Shown: positions 16,866 to 26,127 of the stretch, in pieces | How positions within the stretch are numbered: position 1 is the stretch's first letter | Layout: each line of letters starts with the position of its first letter | Assembly: GCA_013298025.1 (NCBI GenBank) | Contig: JAAFJE010000001.1 | Span: 62,001 to 126,000, forward strand | Source of the DNA: Cytophagales bacterium | GTDB taxonomy: Bacteria > Bacteroidota > Bacteroidia > Cytophagales > Spirosomataceae | Length of the DNA stretch: 64,000 bases | Reading direction: 5' to 3' | Position numbers and translations under genes: made by a program | Notes under the pieces: generated by a model | Told to the model about the DNA's origin: nothing | The model's database searches: none | The model's input: the letters and a program-made list of their open reading frames with translations, nothing else

Positions 16866-18425
16866 CTACAAACGATACCGCACCAAACTAACCGAAGCGG
16901 CAGGTAATACCAAGCTGTCGAGTGCTTTGCTGGTTTTTTGCTGGTAGGTTACGACTTCTTTTTGTGGCTGCTTGATGTCGTTGAAAGCGGTATAACTGCT
17001 GGCGGTGAGTTCGTGTATTGTTACTAAACTTTTGGGCTTGCCACCTTCCCAATTGATTTTTGTGGCTACCGAAAGACTGGGATGCCGATTGACCAAGGCA
17101 AGTGTAACCATGCCCGTTTGTTCATCATAACTGCAAGCGGTGTCTAAAATGGGCTGGGTTTCGCCTCCTTTTTGGGCTAATGAAGGGCTTTCTACGCTGG
17201 TTTTCAGGCTTGTGCCTGTGCAGTATTTTCGGTATAATTCCATCGGATAAAAAATGGTTTGACAAATCACTGCCTTGTCGCTGGTGAGGATGGGGGCTAA
17301 TACATTGACCGTCTGTGCCCACGTTGCCATGCCAATAATATCGGCTTGTCGCTGGAATATATTCAGAAAAGTGGCTACGCCCAAGGCATGAAACCACTGA
17401 TAACTTACTTCTAAATTGTACGCTCCTTTGCCTTCATTTTCCCAGATTCCCCATTCGTCTAAGGCAATTTTTAAGGGTTCTTGGCGAGGAGGAAAACGGT
17501 ACCAACGATTAAAATTTTCTACTTTATCGGGTACAAGTGTCTTGATTTGTCGCTTGGTTTCTTCTACTTCTTGCTCAAATTTGGCAATGTGTGCAAACAA
17601 AGAAGCGGGTTCTCCGGGTTTGGAATTGGCATAATAATGTAAGGAAATATAATCGGCTACGGGATGTAATTCTTTGAGCAACACTTCATTCCAAGCTTTG
17701 TCGCCACCTGCCAACACCAAAGCGATGCTGGGGTCTTGTAGTTTCATCAGTTTGGCAAATTGCCAAGCCATGTCGGCATACTTTTGTGGGTCTTGCAATT
17801 TTCCTGTGTCAGGTACGGCATTTTCTTCATTGCCCAAACCCCAATATTTTACCTGATGGGCTTGCGGATAACCATGCTTTTTCCGTAACACAGCCCAAGA
17901 AGTATTGCCTTTGCCGTTGCAATATTCTACCCAATTGGCGGCTTCTTCGGGTGTGCCTGTGTTCATATTGACGACCAAAAAGGGCTGGGTTTTCAATTGG
18001 CGACAATAAGCGATAAACTCATTTGTGCCAAATTGATTGTTTTCTTCTCCGCCCCAAATCAGGTTTGGACGAACAGGACGGGCATTTTTAGGCCCAATGC
18101 CATCTTGCCAATGATAAATTTTGGTGACAGTGCCACCCGGAAAACGGAGCAATGGCGTTTGCAGTCGCTGTACTTTTGCCAGCACATCTTTGCGTACTTG
18201 GTTGGTTTTGGCATCGACAATTCCACCTGTGATAGCCCTGCCTAAGTATTCGATAAACTGTCCATAAATATTTGGATTAATCTTGCCAATGCTTTGTTGG
18301 AGCTGTACTGTTACACTGGCTTGCACCGTATTATCGGTATTTTTATAGAAAGAAGAAGGCAACAAAGTGAGCATAGCAGCCTTGCTACTTTGTCGCAAAA
18401 AGGTACGACGAGTTTCTTGAAACAT
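16866..18425 (-). CDS. GH51-type alpha-L-arabinofuranosidase, exported
   Basis: 519 residues from the ATG at 18425. The N terminus FQETRRTFLRQSSKAAMLTL has a twin-arginine pair ahead of a hydrophobic stretch, suggesting Tat or Sec export. The (beta/alpha)8 domain shows RFPGGTVTKIYHW, the acid/base glutamate in WGLGNEENA (near 195) and the nucleophile in ALDEWGIWE (near 323), followed by the beta-sandwich typical of GH51. The family removes terminal arabinofuranose from arabinan or arabinoxylan. An upstream frame extends to 18488, but an exact TAnnTTTG element (18476-18483) lies inside that extension, so I prefer 18425. No other sugar-utilisation genes flank it. Confidence 0.88.
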   Translation of the reverse strand: MFQETRRTFLRQSSKAAMLTLLPSSFYKNTDNTVQASVTVQLQQSIGKINPNIYGQFIEYLGRAITGGIVDAKTNQVRKDVLAKVQRLQTPLLRFPGGTVTKIYHWQDGIGPKNARPVRPNLIWGGEENNQFGTNEFIAYCRQLKTQPFLVVNMNTGTPEEAANWVEYCNGKGNTSWAVLRKKHGYPQAHQVKYWGLGNEENAVPDTGKLQDPQKYADMAWQFAKLMKLQDPSIALVLAGGDKAWNEVLLKELHPVADYISLHYYANSKPGEPASLFAHIAKFEQEVEETKRQIKTLVPDKVENFNRWYRFPPRQEPLKIALDEWGIWENEGKGAYNLEVSYQWFHALGVATFLNIFQRQADIIGMATWAQTVNVLAPILTSDKAVICQTIFYPMELYRKYCTGTSLKTSVESPSLAQKGGETQPILDTACSYDEQTGMVTLALVNRHPSLSVATKINWEGGKPKSLVTIHELTASSYTAFNDIKQPQKEVVTYQQKTSKALDSLVLPAASVSLVRYRL

Positions 18426-18475
18426 AGTTTTATAGTATAATTGGGATGATGAAAATGCTAGTGCCATAGACTTGA

Positions 18476-18483
18476 CAAACTTA
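18476..18483 (-). promoter_or_regulatory. Putative -7 promoter element for the GH51 gene
   Basis: CAAACTTA on the plus strand reads TAAGTTTG on the minus strand, 51 bases before the chosen start at 18425. It argues against a start at 18488. No matching -33 element is seen. Confidence 0.5.
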
Positions 18484-18664
18484 GCCACGTTTCCTTAAAA
18501 ATGTATCCTAGCCTAGCGTTTATCTGGTTTGATGAGGAAGATGATTTCGGATGTGCTGAAGCAATACATTTATATCAATAAAATTTCTAGCACAAAGATA
18601 GCTTTGCTTGTCTTTTACCTAGCTTCTTCCATAAAAAAGAGAGGTGTTGAGAGGAACAGAAAAA

Positions 18665-18697
18665 ACAAAACGGCAACTTTTGTGGTCGCCGTTTTGT
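18665..18697 (-). terminator. Terminator of the outer-membrane receptor gene
   Basis: Stem ACAAAACGGC (18665-18674) / GCCGTTTTGT (18688-18697). On the minus strand it is followed by a run of T (complement of AGAAAAA), fitting the gene that ends at 18735. Confidence 0.75.
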
Positions 18698-18734
18698 GTG
18701 TAAAAGTTTGTGAAACCTGTATTTTCAAGGCTTC

Positions 18735-21530
18735 TTATGAGGTCTTAAAATTGCGGATATTATAAGTAAATACCAACATAAAATATTGTGTCAATACATT
18801 TGCACGGGTGTCTTCTATGTAAGTATCGGTTACGTTTCTGGCAATGCTGTTGTTTTGTTTGAGTACGTCGAAAATCGTCAATTTGATTTCTCCTTGCTGT
18901 TTGCTAAATACTTTTTTTCCAGCAGAAATATTCCACAAAGCATATTGTTGGTTGAACGAATCTGACAAACCTGCATAACGATAATAGCCAAAATCAGACT
19001 GAAACACGAAGCTTTTACCAATAATCAAATTGACACGCCCAGTACCACTATGCACAAAATATTTGGTGTTGAGTTGTGGTTGCAAAGAGTTTTCTACTTG
19101 GTTGTAGTTGAGCGTATAATTCAGGCTAAAATCAATTTTGGTACTGATATTGCTACCCAACGTAATACCTTGGTTGAAATTATATTGGTTACTATAATTC
19201 ATTTGGTCGTTGATGCGGCCGGGTGTACGGTTATAATTAAAGCCTGTATTGATATTCATATTGGTTTTGATAAACGACAAAGGCATTCCATAAATCGCCA
19301 AGGCACGTACACTCAAGGTGTTGTCAAGGTTGACGGGTCTTGTCCATTGTGCTCCTTTTTTCAATACAATGCCGTTGTCGAGGGTCATATCCGTTTGGGC
19401 AATAGTTACGGCATTAGCAATGTTATCGAGGGTATAACCTACGTTACCAAATGCCATAAACGAAATGGCATCCAAAGGTTTGGTTAGGGTATAACGTACA
19501 TTCAGGTTATGGCTGTATTCTTGTTTTAGGTTCGGATTACCGCTCGTCAAAAACAAAGGATTGCTATTATCGAATACATTTTGCAACTGCGTAATAGAAG
19601 GTGCATTGGTACTGGTGCGATAATTGACAATCATACGGCTTTCGTTTGAAAAGCGATAATTCCATTGCAAATAGGGTAAAATATTGCTAAACGTAGTTTT
19701 AACTAAATTGTTTCTTGGAAACAACTGTTCGCCATCTAACACGGCGGCTTGGTAATTTGCCCCCAAATTGAGGTTTCCTTTTTTGCTACGAAGATTGTAA
19801 CCAACGCCTGCCCGATGGGTAAGATAATCGTTATCAAATTTGTTCGACAGCAAACTATCTAATGTCACATATTCGTTCGAGGCTATGTCCATTTTTCGAG
19901 TTTCTTTATTGCTGGTGTTGTGGTTGTAGGTGGCATTATAGCTCAACTGCAACAAACCATTGCCGAGGGGTTCGGTATAAACCAAGTTGCTCGACAAGCT
20001 GTAACTTTTGGTATCGGTATTGGTTTTTTGTTTGACTGTTGAACTGGTATTACTCGAAAAATATTGGTTATTAGAGTTCAAATAGCTCAAGCCCGTTCTA
20101 TCACTGAAATCGGTACCGATGTTTAGCGAGATACTTCTGCCTCTTTTCTCGAAAGCATGGCGATACAAAACATTGTTATTGAAAGTAAATCCCGACCGCT
20201 CTGCCGACGAAACATTGTTCGATTGGTTGAGTTTTTGGTTATTGGCCAAAGTCGTTAGCCCCTCGGTTGTTGTACCGCTATTATTGGTTTGCATACTCAG
20301 GCGAGGGGTAAAAATGATGGTATTTTTAGGGTCGATGGTATATTCTATTCTAAAATTGAAGCGATGGTTATAGTTTTGGCTATTACTATTCGACTGTTGT
20401 GTATAGTATTGGTTGGCTGTTTGGTTGACAAAATACGTTCGGTAAGTCGATTGAACATTTTGATTATTAGAATTATTAAAGAAATAACTTCCTCTAAATG
20501 CCACTTTTTTCGACCAATTATCAGAAAAATTGATACCAAACGAATTGGTTTTATTCAAACCTGTTTGTTGACCTACCAAAAAGTTATCCTGCGAGCCTCC
20601 GAAACCGCCACCGCCGCCACCACGGTTGCCACCACCGCCACCACGATTGCCACCTCCACCACTGCTACTACTGCTCACGCCAAGTAAATCTTGGCTCGAA
20701 AAGTTTTGCTGATTGATATTGTTGGTCATGCCCAAAATAGACATACGGTTTTCGCCTTTAAAAATATTAAGCGTTCCTCCTGCCGTGTAGGTATCGTTTG
20801 TACCTGCACCGCCATACACACGCCCAAACGTACCATTGCGACGATTAGGGTTGGTCACGATATTGATTGTCTTGCTTGTTTGACCATCGTTAAAGCCCGT
20901 CAATTGTGACTGGTCGCTCAACCTGTCCATGATTTCTATTTTGTCAATTAACTCAACAGGCAAGTTTTTCAAAGCAATATTTGGGTCATCGCCAAAAAAA
21001 GGTTTTCCATCCACAAGTACTTGCGTCACATTTTCGCCTTGGGCTTTCAATTGTCCATTTTCTACCGTAACGCCGGGCAACTTTTTTACCAGTTCGTCGG
21101 CATTGGCATCGGGGTTTGTTTTAAAAGCATTGGCATTGTATTGCAGCGTATCGCCTTTTTGGAGCATCGTAGCCACTTTTGCCTTTACCACTACTTCCGA
21201 GAGTTCATTGGTGTTCTCGCTCATCGTAATTTGTCCTAAGTTGTGCAAAGGCTTGTTTATTTCGAGCGTTTGATTCAATTCTTTAAAGCCAATCATCGTA
21301 ATTTTGATGGCATAAGTAGCCGGCGGAATTTGTGCAATCATAAAGCGACCATTCACGTCGGTTGGTCCGGCAAATTTACTTTTAGCGTCTTTGGTATTGG
21401 TCAATATTACATTGGCCCCAATCAAGGGCTCTCCTTTGGCATCGACGGTTTTTCCAGTAAGGCGGCTGTTTTGGGCAAAACCACTCAGGCTTATGCACAA
21501 CATCATCATTAAATAGAAGAGTTTTTTCAT
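18735..21530 (-). CDS. TonB-dependent-receptor-like outer membrane protein (OMP_b-brl_3 type)
   Basis: 931 residues. A signal peptide ends in SGFAQ; residues about 23-110 form a carboxypeptidase-regulatory beta-sandwich (GKTVDAKGEPLIGANVILTN), residues about 125-235 a plug (LVKKLPGVTVENGQLKAQGE, VLVDGKPFFGDDP), and the rest a large beta-barrel rich in Asn, Ser and Tyr, ending in YNIRNFKTS. A Gly-rich low-complexity stretch (residues about 283-311, GGGGNRG repeats) interrupts the early barrel. No SusD partner or anti-sigma factor is next to it, so it is not a standard polysaccharide locus, although a GH51 gene lies just downstream on the same strand. The transported substrate is unknown; some members of this group may serve only as outer-membrane scaffolds. 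Confidence 0.88.
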   Translation of the reverse strand: MKKLFYLMMMLCISLSGFAQNSRLTGKTVDAKGEPLIGANVILTNTKDAKSKFAGPTDVNGRFMIAQIPPATYAIKITMIGFKELNQTLEINKPLHNLGQITMSENTNELSEVVVKAKVATMLQKGDTLQYNANAFKTNPDANADELVKKLPGVTVENGQLKAQGENVTQVLVDGKPFFGDDPNIALKNLPVELIDKIEIMDRLSDQSQLTGFNDGQTSKTINIVTNPNRRNGTFGRVYGGAGTNDTYTAGGTLNIFKGENRMSILGMTNNINQQNFSSQDLLGVSSSSSGGGGNRGGGGGNRGGGGGGFGGSQDNFLVGQQTGLNKTNSFGINFSDNWSKKVAFRGSYFFNNSNNQNVQSTYRTYFVNQTANQYYTQQSNSNSQNYNHRFNFRIEYTIDPKNTIIFTPRLSMQTNNSGTTTEGLTTLANNQKLNQSNNVSSAERSGFTFNNNVLYRHAFEKRGRSISLNIGTDFSDRTGLSYLNSNNQYFSSNTSSTVKQKTNTDTKSYSLSSNLVYTEPLGNGLLQLSYNATYNHNTSNKETRKMDIASNEYVTLDSLLSNKFDNDYLTHRAGVGYNLRSKKGNLNLGANYQAAVLDGEQLFPRNNLVKTTFSNILPYLQWNYRFSNESRMIVNYRTSTNAPSITQLQNVFDNSNPLFLTSGNPNLKQEYSHNLNVRYTLTKPLDAISFMAFGNVGYTLDNIANAVTIAQTDMTLDNGIVLKKGAQWTRPVNLDNTLSVRALAIYGMPLSFIKTNMNINTGFNYNRTPGRINDQMNYSNQYNFNQGITLGSNISTKIDFSLNYTLNYNQVENSLQPQLNTKYFVHSGTGRVNLIIGKSFVFQSDFGYYRYAGLSDSFNQQYALWNISAGKKVFSKQQGEIKLTIFDVLKQNNSIARNVTDTYIEDTRANVLTQYFMLVFTYNIRNFKTS

Positions 21531-21818
21531 CTTTTAGTTTTTGAATAGTATGTATGGTAATTTTACCCTTAGATAGGTTTAGGGTAGTAAATGTTTAGTA
21601 ATCAAACGATACACAAGAGCCTGTTAGACATAAAAAACGGCATAAGCTAATTTTGTATAGACAAAACTTGTATTTTAGTCGATTAAAAAAATAGACAATA
21701 AAGCTTTTGTAGGTGATTTCTATACGAAAGTGTAAAAAAATAGGCAAGCCTGTGCCCTGTTTTAGAAGAAACTTGAGGTAGCTATGAATAATGTACATAA
21801 CCTATCGTTTATAATTGT

Positions 21819-22421
21819 ATGAAATTAATTGATATTATTGCTTACACAGGCACGTTTGTCTTTGCCATGACAGGAGCATTAAAGGCTCGTTCGCATCGGA
21901 TGGATGTTTTTGGAGCGGTGGTGATTGCCTTTGTCACGGCGTATGGCGGCGGTACAATGAGAGATGTACTCATTGGCATTCGACCTGTCAATTGGGTGAA
22001 TGACAATGTAGCTTTATGCTTGGTGTTAGGGGCTGTTTCAATTGTTTCCTTGGTCAAAAAAAGTTTTGTACCATTTCGTAAAGCCATTTTTATTACTGAT
22101 GCCATTGGTTTAGGCCTGTTTACGATTGCAGGAATTGAAAAGTGCATTCACCACGACATCAACATGATTTATGCCGTGGTAATGGGCGTAATTTCGGCTA
22201 CATTTGGAGGCTTATTGGCTGATATTTTATGCAATAACGTACCCGATTTATTGAAGCGTGGCGAATTGTACGCCACCGCTAGTCTGATAGGAGGCATTAT
22301 TTATGTGCTTTTATGGCGTACAGGTTTGAGCCACGAAATCAACCAATTGATGAGTATCTGTATTGTTGTTTCGGTACGAATTATTTCAAAAATCAAACGA
22401 CTCACTCTTCCCGATATTTAG
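21819..22421 (+). CDS. TRIC/UPF0126-type small cation channel or glycine transporter
   Basis: 200 residues with about seven membrane helices and the two internal repeats of the UPF0126/YicG family: AYTGTFVFAMTGALKA...AYGGGTMRDVLIG in the first half and FTIAGIEK...GVISATFGGLLADIL in the second. The family includes bacterial trimeric intracellular cation (TRIC) channels and glycine-related transporters, located in the inner membrane. The gene is single, with a 288-base gap on its left. It is convergent with the sensor kinase gene at 22496-24208. The transported ion or solute cannot be read from the sequence. Confidence 0.88.
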   Translation: MKLIDIIAYTGTFVFAMTGALKARSHRMDVFGAVVIAFVTAYGGGTMRDVLIGIRPVNWVNDNVALCLVLGAVSIVSLVKKSFVPFRKAIFITDAIGLGLFTIAGIEKCIHHDINMIYAVVMGVISATFGGLLADILCNNVPDLLKRGELYATASLIGGIIYVLLWRTGLSHEINQLMSICIVVSVRIISKIKRLTLPDI

Positions 22422-22495
22422 GTTTTGTTTGTATTCATGTTCAAATGTTGGCAACCAGCCCTCACGTAATAATGGTTAGCATGCACTTGCATACG

Positions 22496-24208
22496 CTACA
22501 CATAAGGAATTTCTATCAATACCGATGTGCCAGCTTCGGTATGCAATGTAAGTGAGCCTTGAAGATAATGTACCCTTGAACGAATATTGCGCCAGCCATT
22601 GCGTTCTGTCCCGACGCTATCTGGCTGAAAACCAACGCCATCATCTTCTACCGTAAGGCTTAGGCCTGTATCAAGGTAATTGATTTGAATAAGTATTTCT
22701 TGGGCTTGGGCGTATTTGAGGGCATTGGTGAGCAATTCCTGCACAATGCGGTAGAGCATCAAATTTTTTTCGTAAGACAATTGCTGCACTGTTCCAAAGT
22801 ATTGAAAAATAATCAAAGGCAAATCGGAGTGCTGTTTGAGTACCAAATCTTCAATCGACCGAATAAGCCCGAATGTTTCGAGGGCATTGGGCTGTAAATT
22901 TCCCGAAATGGTACGTATCTCTTCGCAGGCATCATCGAGCATTTGTTGCACCGCATCGAAAGCAAGTTTTTTGCTATCGACCAATATTTTAATTCTCGAC
23001 AACAGCGTTCCAACGCCGTCGTGTAGCTCTCTTGCAATACGCAGGCGTTCAAGCTCTTGTCCATTGATAAGGGCATGAAGCGTTTCAATTTGTAAGTTCT
23101 TGCGTACTTTCTCAGCTTGCAGGCTATTCCAACGTTGCCTTGCTATAAAAGTATAGGCCAAAGCCGCCAGCAATAAACACGCCAATAAAATAGACAACAA
23201 GTATATTTTTTGGCGGGCACGCAACGACTCAACTTCGGCATCGGCAAGCTTTTTTTCCAAGGCAATTTTATGCAATTCGGCTTTGTGGGTTTCTAGCAAT
23301 TGATACTCACGGTACGACCGCACATCGCTGCCTACTTTTGAATAATAACTTTGTTGGGCGGTTTGGGTGGCTTGGGTCATATAGCGATACGCCTGTTCAT
23401 AGTCTTTTTTTTCTACATATATTTGGCTCAATTCCCAATAAGTTGCTTCTAAAAGACCAAATAAGTAAAAAACATTGGTCGAAAGTTGTTTACATCGCTC
23501 CAAGCTTTTGAGTGCCTGCGGAATTTGCTGTAGGCTATGCTGGCTACACCCAATATAATACCAAGAAACCGCTTCGAGCCAAGTAACGTGGGCTTGTTGG
23601 GCTACAAGCAAACTTTTACGGGCATACACAATAGCGGTATCGTATTGTTTATCGTGACGGTACAAGTCTGATAAGGCGGCATCAATGCGGCCTTGCATAA
23701 GGGTATTTTTCACTTGTTGGTTGAGTCTATTGGCTCTTGCCAGTAGGTGTCGGGCGGTATCGAGGCTAAAACGATGAATATGGTCGTTGGAAAGATTGAC
23801 TAAATGCCCCAACTCATATACTGGTTGCTTTGTTTTACTAAAAAAATGAACGGCACTTTGGAGGTAGTCACGGGCATATTTTTGTAAGACGGGTTTATCC
23901 ATAAAATAGATTCCTAAAGCCCCCTTTACTTCATATAAATTCACAGAATCATGCAACATTTGAAAATAATCCATACTTTTGCGATAGCTTTCAACGGGCG
24001 ATTCTTCGGGATTCCCCCATTTCTCTTGGCTTTTGGCATAAGCCAAATATGTATGAGCCAAACCCCGAATGTCTTGCTTTTGTTGGTATTTTTGCAAAAA
24101 AGACATGATTTGGTCTTTGCGATACAGCGTATCTGGATGAGGGTATTTCTGGGCAAACAAAGGTGTGCTTGTCAGGTACAATAGAAGAAAAATCCAATGT
24201 GTTTTCAT
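22496..24208 (-). CDS. TPR-containing sensor histidine kinase (NarL/DesK type)
   Basis: 570 residues. A signal peptide (LLLYLTSTPLFAQ) leads into a periplasmic region of helical TPR-like repeats (about 35-320), then one membrane helix (about 334-357, YLLSILLACLLLAALAYTFI), a short coiled coil, the HisKA_3 box RIARELHDGVGTLLS with phosphoacceptor His near 396, and an ATPase domain with ELLTNALKYAQA and EDDGVGF. TPR-type kinases of this layout in Bacteroidota pair with LuxR-type regulators, and one starts divergently 103 bases away at 24311. The signal sensed by the TPR part is unknown. Confidence 0.92.
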   Translation of the reverse strand: MKTHWIFLLLYLTSTPLFAQKYPHPDTLYRKDQIMSFLQKYQQKQDIRGLAHTYLAYAKSQEKWGNPEESPVESYRKSMDYFQMLHDSVNLYEVKGALGIYFMDKPVLQKYARDYLQSAVHFFSKTKQPVYELGHLVNLSNDHIHRFSLDTARHLLARANRLNQQVKNTLMQGRIDAALSDLYRHDKQYDTAIVYARKSLLVAQQAHVTWLEAVSWYYIGCSQHSLQQIPQALKSLERCKQLSTNVFYLFGLLEATYWELSQIYVEKKDYEQAYRYMTQATQTAQQSYYSKVGSDVRSYREYQLLETHKAELHKIALEKKLADAEVESLRARQKIYLLSILLACLLLAALAYTFIARQRWNSLQAEKVRKNLQIETLHALINGQELERLRIARELHDGVGTLLSRIKILVDSKKLAFDAVQQMLDDACEEIRTISGNLQPNALETFGLIRSIEDLVLKQHSDLPLIIFQYFGTVQQLSYEKNLMLYRIVQELLTNALKYAQAQEILIQINYLDTGLSLTVEDDGVGFQPDSVGTERNGWRNIRSRVHYLQGSLTLHTEAGTSVLIEIPYV

Positions 24209-24310
24209 AGATTAGTGATAGTCTCAATGCGTATTTTTTGCAGTTTCAGTATCGTATATTGTTCGTTATGCTGCACTCAGGTATAAATCTTAACAATTTT
24301 TCCCATTCAG

Positions 24311-24952
24311 ATGATTCAGGTATTATTGGTTGATGACCATAAAATTTTTACAGAAGGCTTGTCTTTTATTCTTGCCAACGAAGCCGATATTGCCGTGGTA
24401 GGGGAATGCCAGAACGCCTTACAGGTAAAACAACTCTTGGCTTCGCAAGCAATAGATGTGGTACTGCTCGACATCAACCTTGGGCAGGATAGCGGTTTAG
24501 ACCTTTGTCGGTACATTCATGAGCATTATGCGTCAACCAAAATTTTGGCTATTTCGATGTACCAAGAAGAGAGTTTTATCTCTAAAATGCTCAAAAATGG
24601 GGCATCGGGCTACTTGCTAAAAAACACCGGCAGAGAAGAATTATTAAAAGCCATTCGCTCGGTGTATCAAGGGGGCAATTACCAAAGTGCTGTTGTTACC
24701 GAAATCATCATGAAAGGACTGAGTCGGCAGAAACAACAAGAACATAACATTTATCAACTTCGTTTTACCCGTAGAGAAAAAGAAGTATTAGAACTCATCG
24801 CCAAAGGACTTACCACCCGAGAAATGGCAAATGTTTTATTTATCAGTGAAAAAACGGTAGAAACACATAGAAGTAATTTATTGGCTAAATTTGATGTAAA
24901 AAACGTCGTTAGCCTTTTAAAGGTAGCAATAGAATACGGTTACGTAAAATAG
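24311..24952 (+). CDS. NarL/LuxR-family response regulator
   Basis: 213 residues: receiver domain (about 1-125) with DD at 8-9, phosphoacceptor Asp54 in VVLLDINLGQDSG and the Lys in YLLKNTGREE, then a LuxR-type helix-turn-helix (about 148-210) with LRFTRREKEVLELIAKGLTT and FISEKTVETHRSNLLAKF. It is divergent from, and presumably phosphorylated by, the TPR kinase at 22496-24208. The shared 103-base gap should hold both promoters; no exact TAnnTTTG element was found there. Confidence 0.95.
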   Translation: MIQVLLVDDHKIFTEGLSFILANEADIAVVGECQNALQVKQLLASQAIDVVLLDINLGQDSGLDLCRYIHEHYASTKILAISMYQEESFISKMLKNGASGYLLKNTGREELLKAIRSVYQGGNYQSAVVTEIIMKGLSRQKQQEHNIYQLRFTRREKEVLELIAKGLTTREMANVLFISEKTVETHRSNLLAKFDVKNVVSLLKVAIEYGYVK

Positions 24953-24973
24953 TTGTATAGAAAAAATAAAAAA

Positions 24974-24991
24974 ATCAGGGTTTACCCTGAT
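24974..24991 (-). terminator. Hairpin with T tract on the minus strand
   Basis: ATCAGGGT (24974-24981) and ACCCTGAT (24984-24991) form a tight stem. The T tract is on the minus strand side (complement of AAAAAATAAAAAAA), so the signal points leftward although no annotated leftward gene reads through it. It sits between the LuxR regulator and the XdhC gene, both rightward. Confidence 0.4.
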
Positions 24992-24998
24992 AAGATTT

Positions 24999-26102
24999 AT
25001 GAAGGAAATTCGTAGTATTTTACAAGCATATCAACAAATTAATCAAACCAACGAACAAGTAGCCTTAGCCACAGTAGTACATGTAGAAGGGTCTTCATAC
25101 CGACGCATTGGTGCCAGAATGCTCATTTCGAGCAATGGTTCATGGGTTGGAGGCATCAGTGGAGGTTGTTTAGAAGGTGATGCCCTCAAAAAAGCCAGAT
25201 TGGCCATTGCCAAAAAACAGACAACCATGGTGCGGTACGACACTACCGACGACGACCCTTTCCAAATTGGCGTTGGCTTGGGCTGTAATGGCATCATTGA
25301 TGTATTGCTTACGCCCATAGATACCAACGAACCCAATAATGCCATTACAATATTAAGCGATATTGCGGTGCGTCGTACTACTTCGGTGTTGATTACGGTG
25401 CTAAACTGTACTCAAGCACTGCCTTTTTCGACAGGACAAGTATTTGAATTAGAACCATTTCTGGCACAAAGCAAAGCCCTGTTGCATCCATCAAGCACAG
25501 AAGCCTTAGTTCAGGCCATAACAGAGGCTTTTACCCAGCAAAAGTCACAGGTATATCGTACCTCACAAGGCGAATGTACCTTGCTCCTAGAAGTGCTACT
25601 GCCGCCCGTGCATTTGGTTATTTACGGAGGCAATTACGATATTTATCCTTTGGTACGTTTGGCAAAAGAATTGGGTTGGCTCGTCACAGTGGTATGCAAT
25701 CCTTTGAAAATGCAAGCACAGCTTTCAACTTGGGCCGATGCCATTGTCCCGAAAGAAGAGGCCGATACGATTGCTATTGACGAAAGAACGGCGGCTATCT
25801 TGATGGCCCACGACTACGAAACCGACTTTACCAATTTGCAACGCTTGTTGCCAACGGCCATTCCGTTTATAGGCTTATTGGGTCCTAAGAAACGAACACA
25901 AAAAATGTTTGATGCCATGCAACAACAAGGAAAGGTATTAAACGACAGCGAATTAGAGCGTATTTCTAGCCCCGTAGGATTAGATATTGGTGCAACAACA
26001 CCCGAAGAAATAGGCTTATCCATCTTGGCAGAAGTACGAACCCATTTTGCTCAACGGGCAGGAGGTCGCCTCAAATGGCGTAATGCCCCGATTTATGATT
26101 AA
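24999..26102 (+). CDS. XdhC/CoxI-family molybdenum-hydroxylase maturation protein
   Basis: 367 residues. The N-terminal XdhC_CoxI region has ALATVVHVEGSSYRRIGARM and GGISGGCLEGDA; the C-terminal Rossmann domain begins with HLVIYGGNYDIYPLVRLAKE and ends in GLDIGATTPEEIGLSILAEV. Characterised XdhC proteins bind and sulfurate the molybdenum cofactor for xanthine dehydrogenase-like enzymes. No molybdenum hydroxylase gene is in this window; instead it begins an operon with a sugar-phosphate isomerase/epimerase (25 bases downstream) and an SDR enzyme, so its client is unclear. The usual nucleotide-loop pattern appears as GGNYD. Confidence 0.85.
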   Translation: MKEIRSILQAYQQINQTNEQVALATVVHVEGSSYRRIGARMLISSNGSWVGGISGGCLEGDALKKARLAIAKKQTTMVRYDTTDDDPFQIGVGLGCNGIIDVLLTPIDTNEPNNAITILSDIAVRRTTSVLITVLNCTQALPFSTGQVFELEPFLAQSKALLHPSSTEALVQAITEAFTQQKSQVYRTSQGECTLLLEVLLPPVHLVIYGGNYDIYPLVRLAKELGWLVTVVCNPLKMQAQLSTWADAIVPKEEADTIAIDERTAAILMAHDYETDFTNLQRLLPTAIPFIGLLGPKKRTQKMFDAMQQQGKVLNDSELERISSPVGLDIGATTPEEIGLSILAEVRTHFAQRAGGRLKWRNAPIYD

Positions 26103-26127
26103 CGCAACAAATATCTTCTATAAAAAC

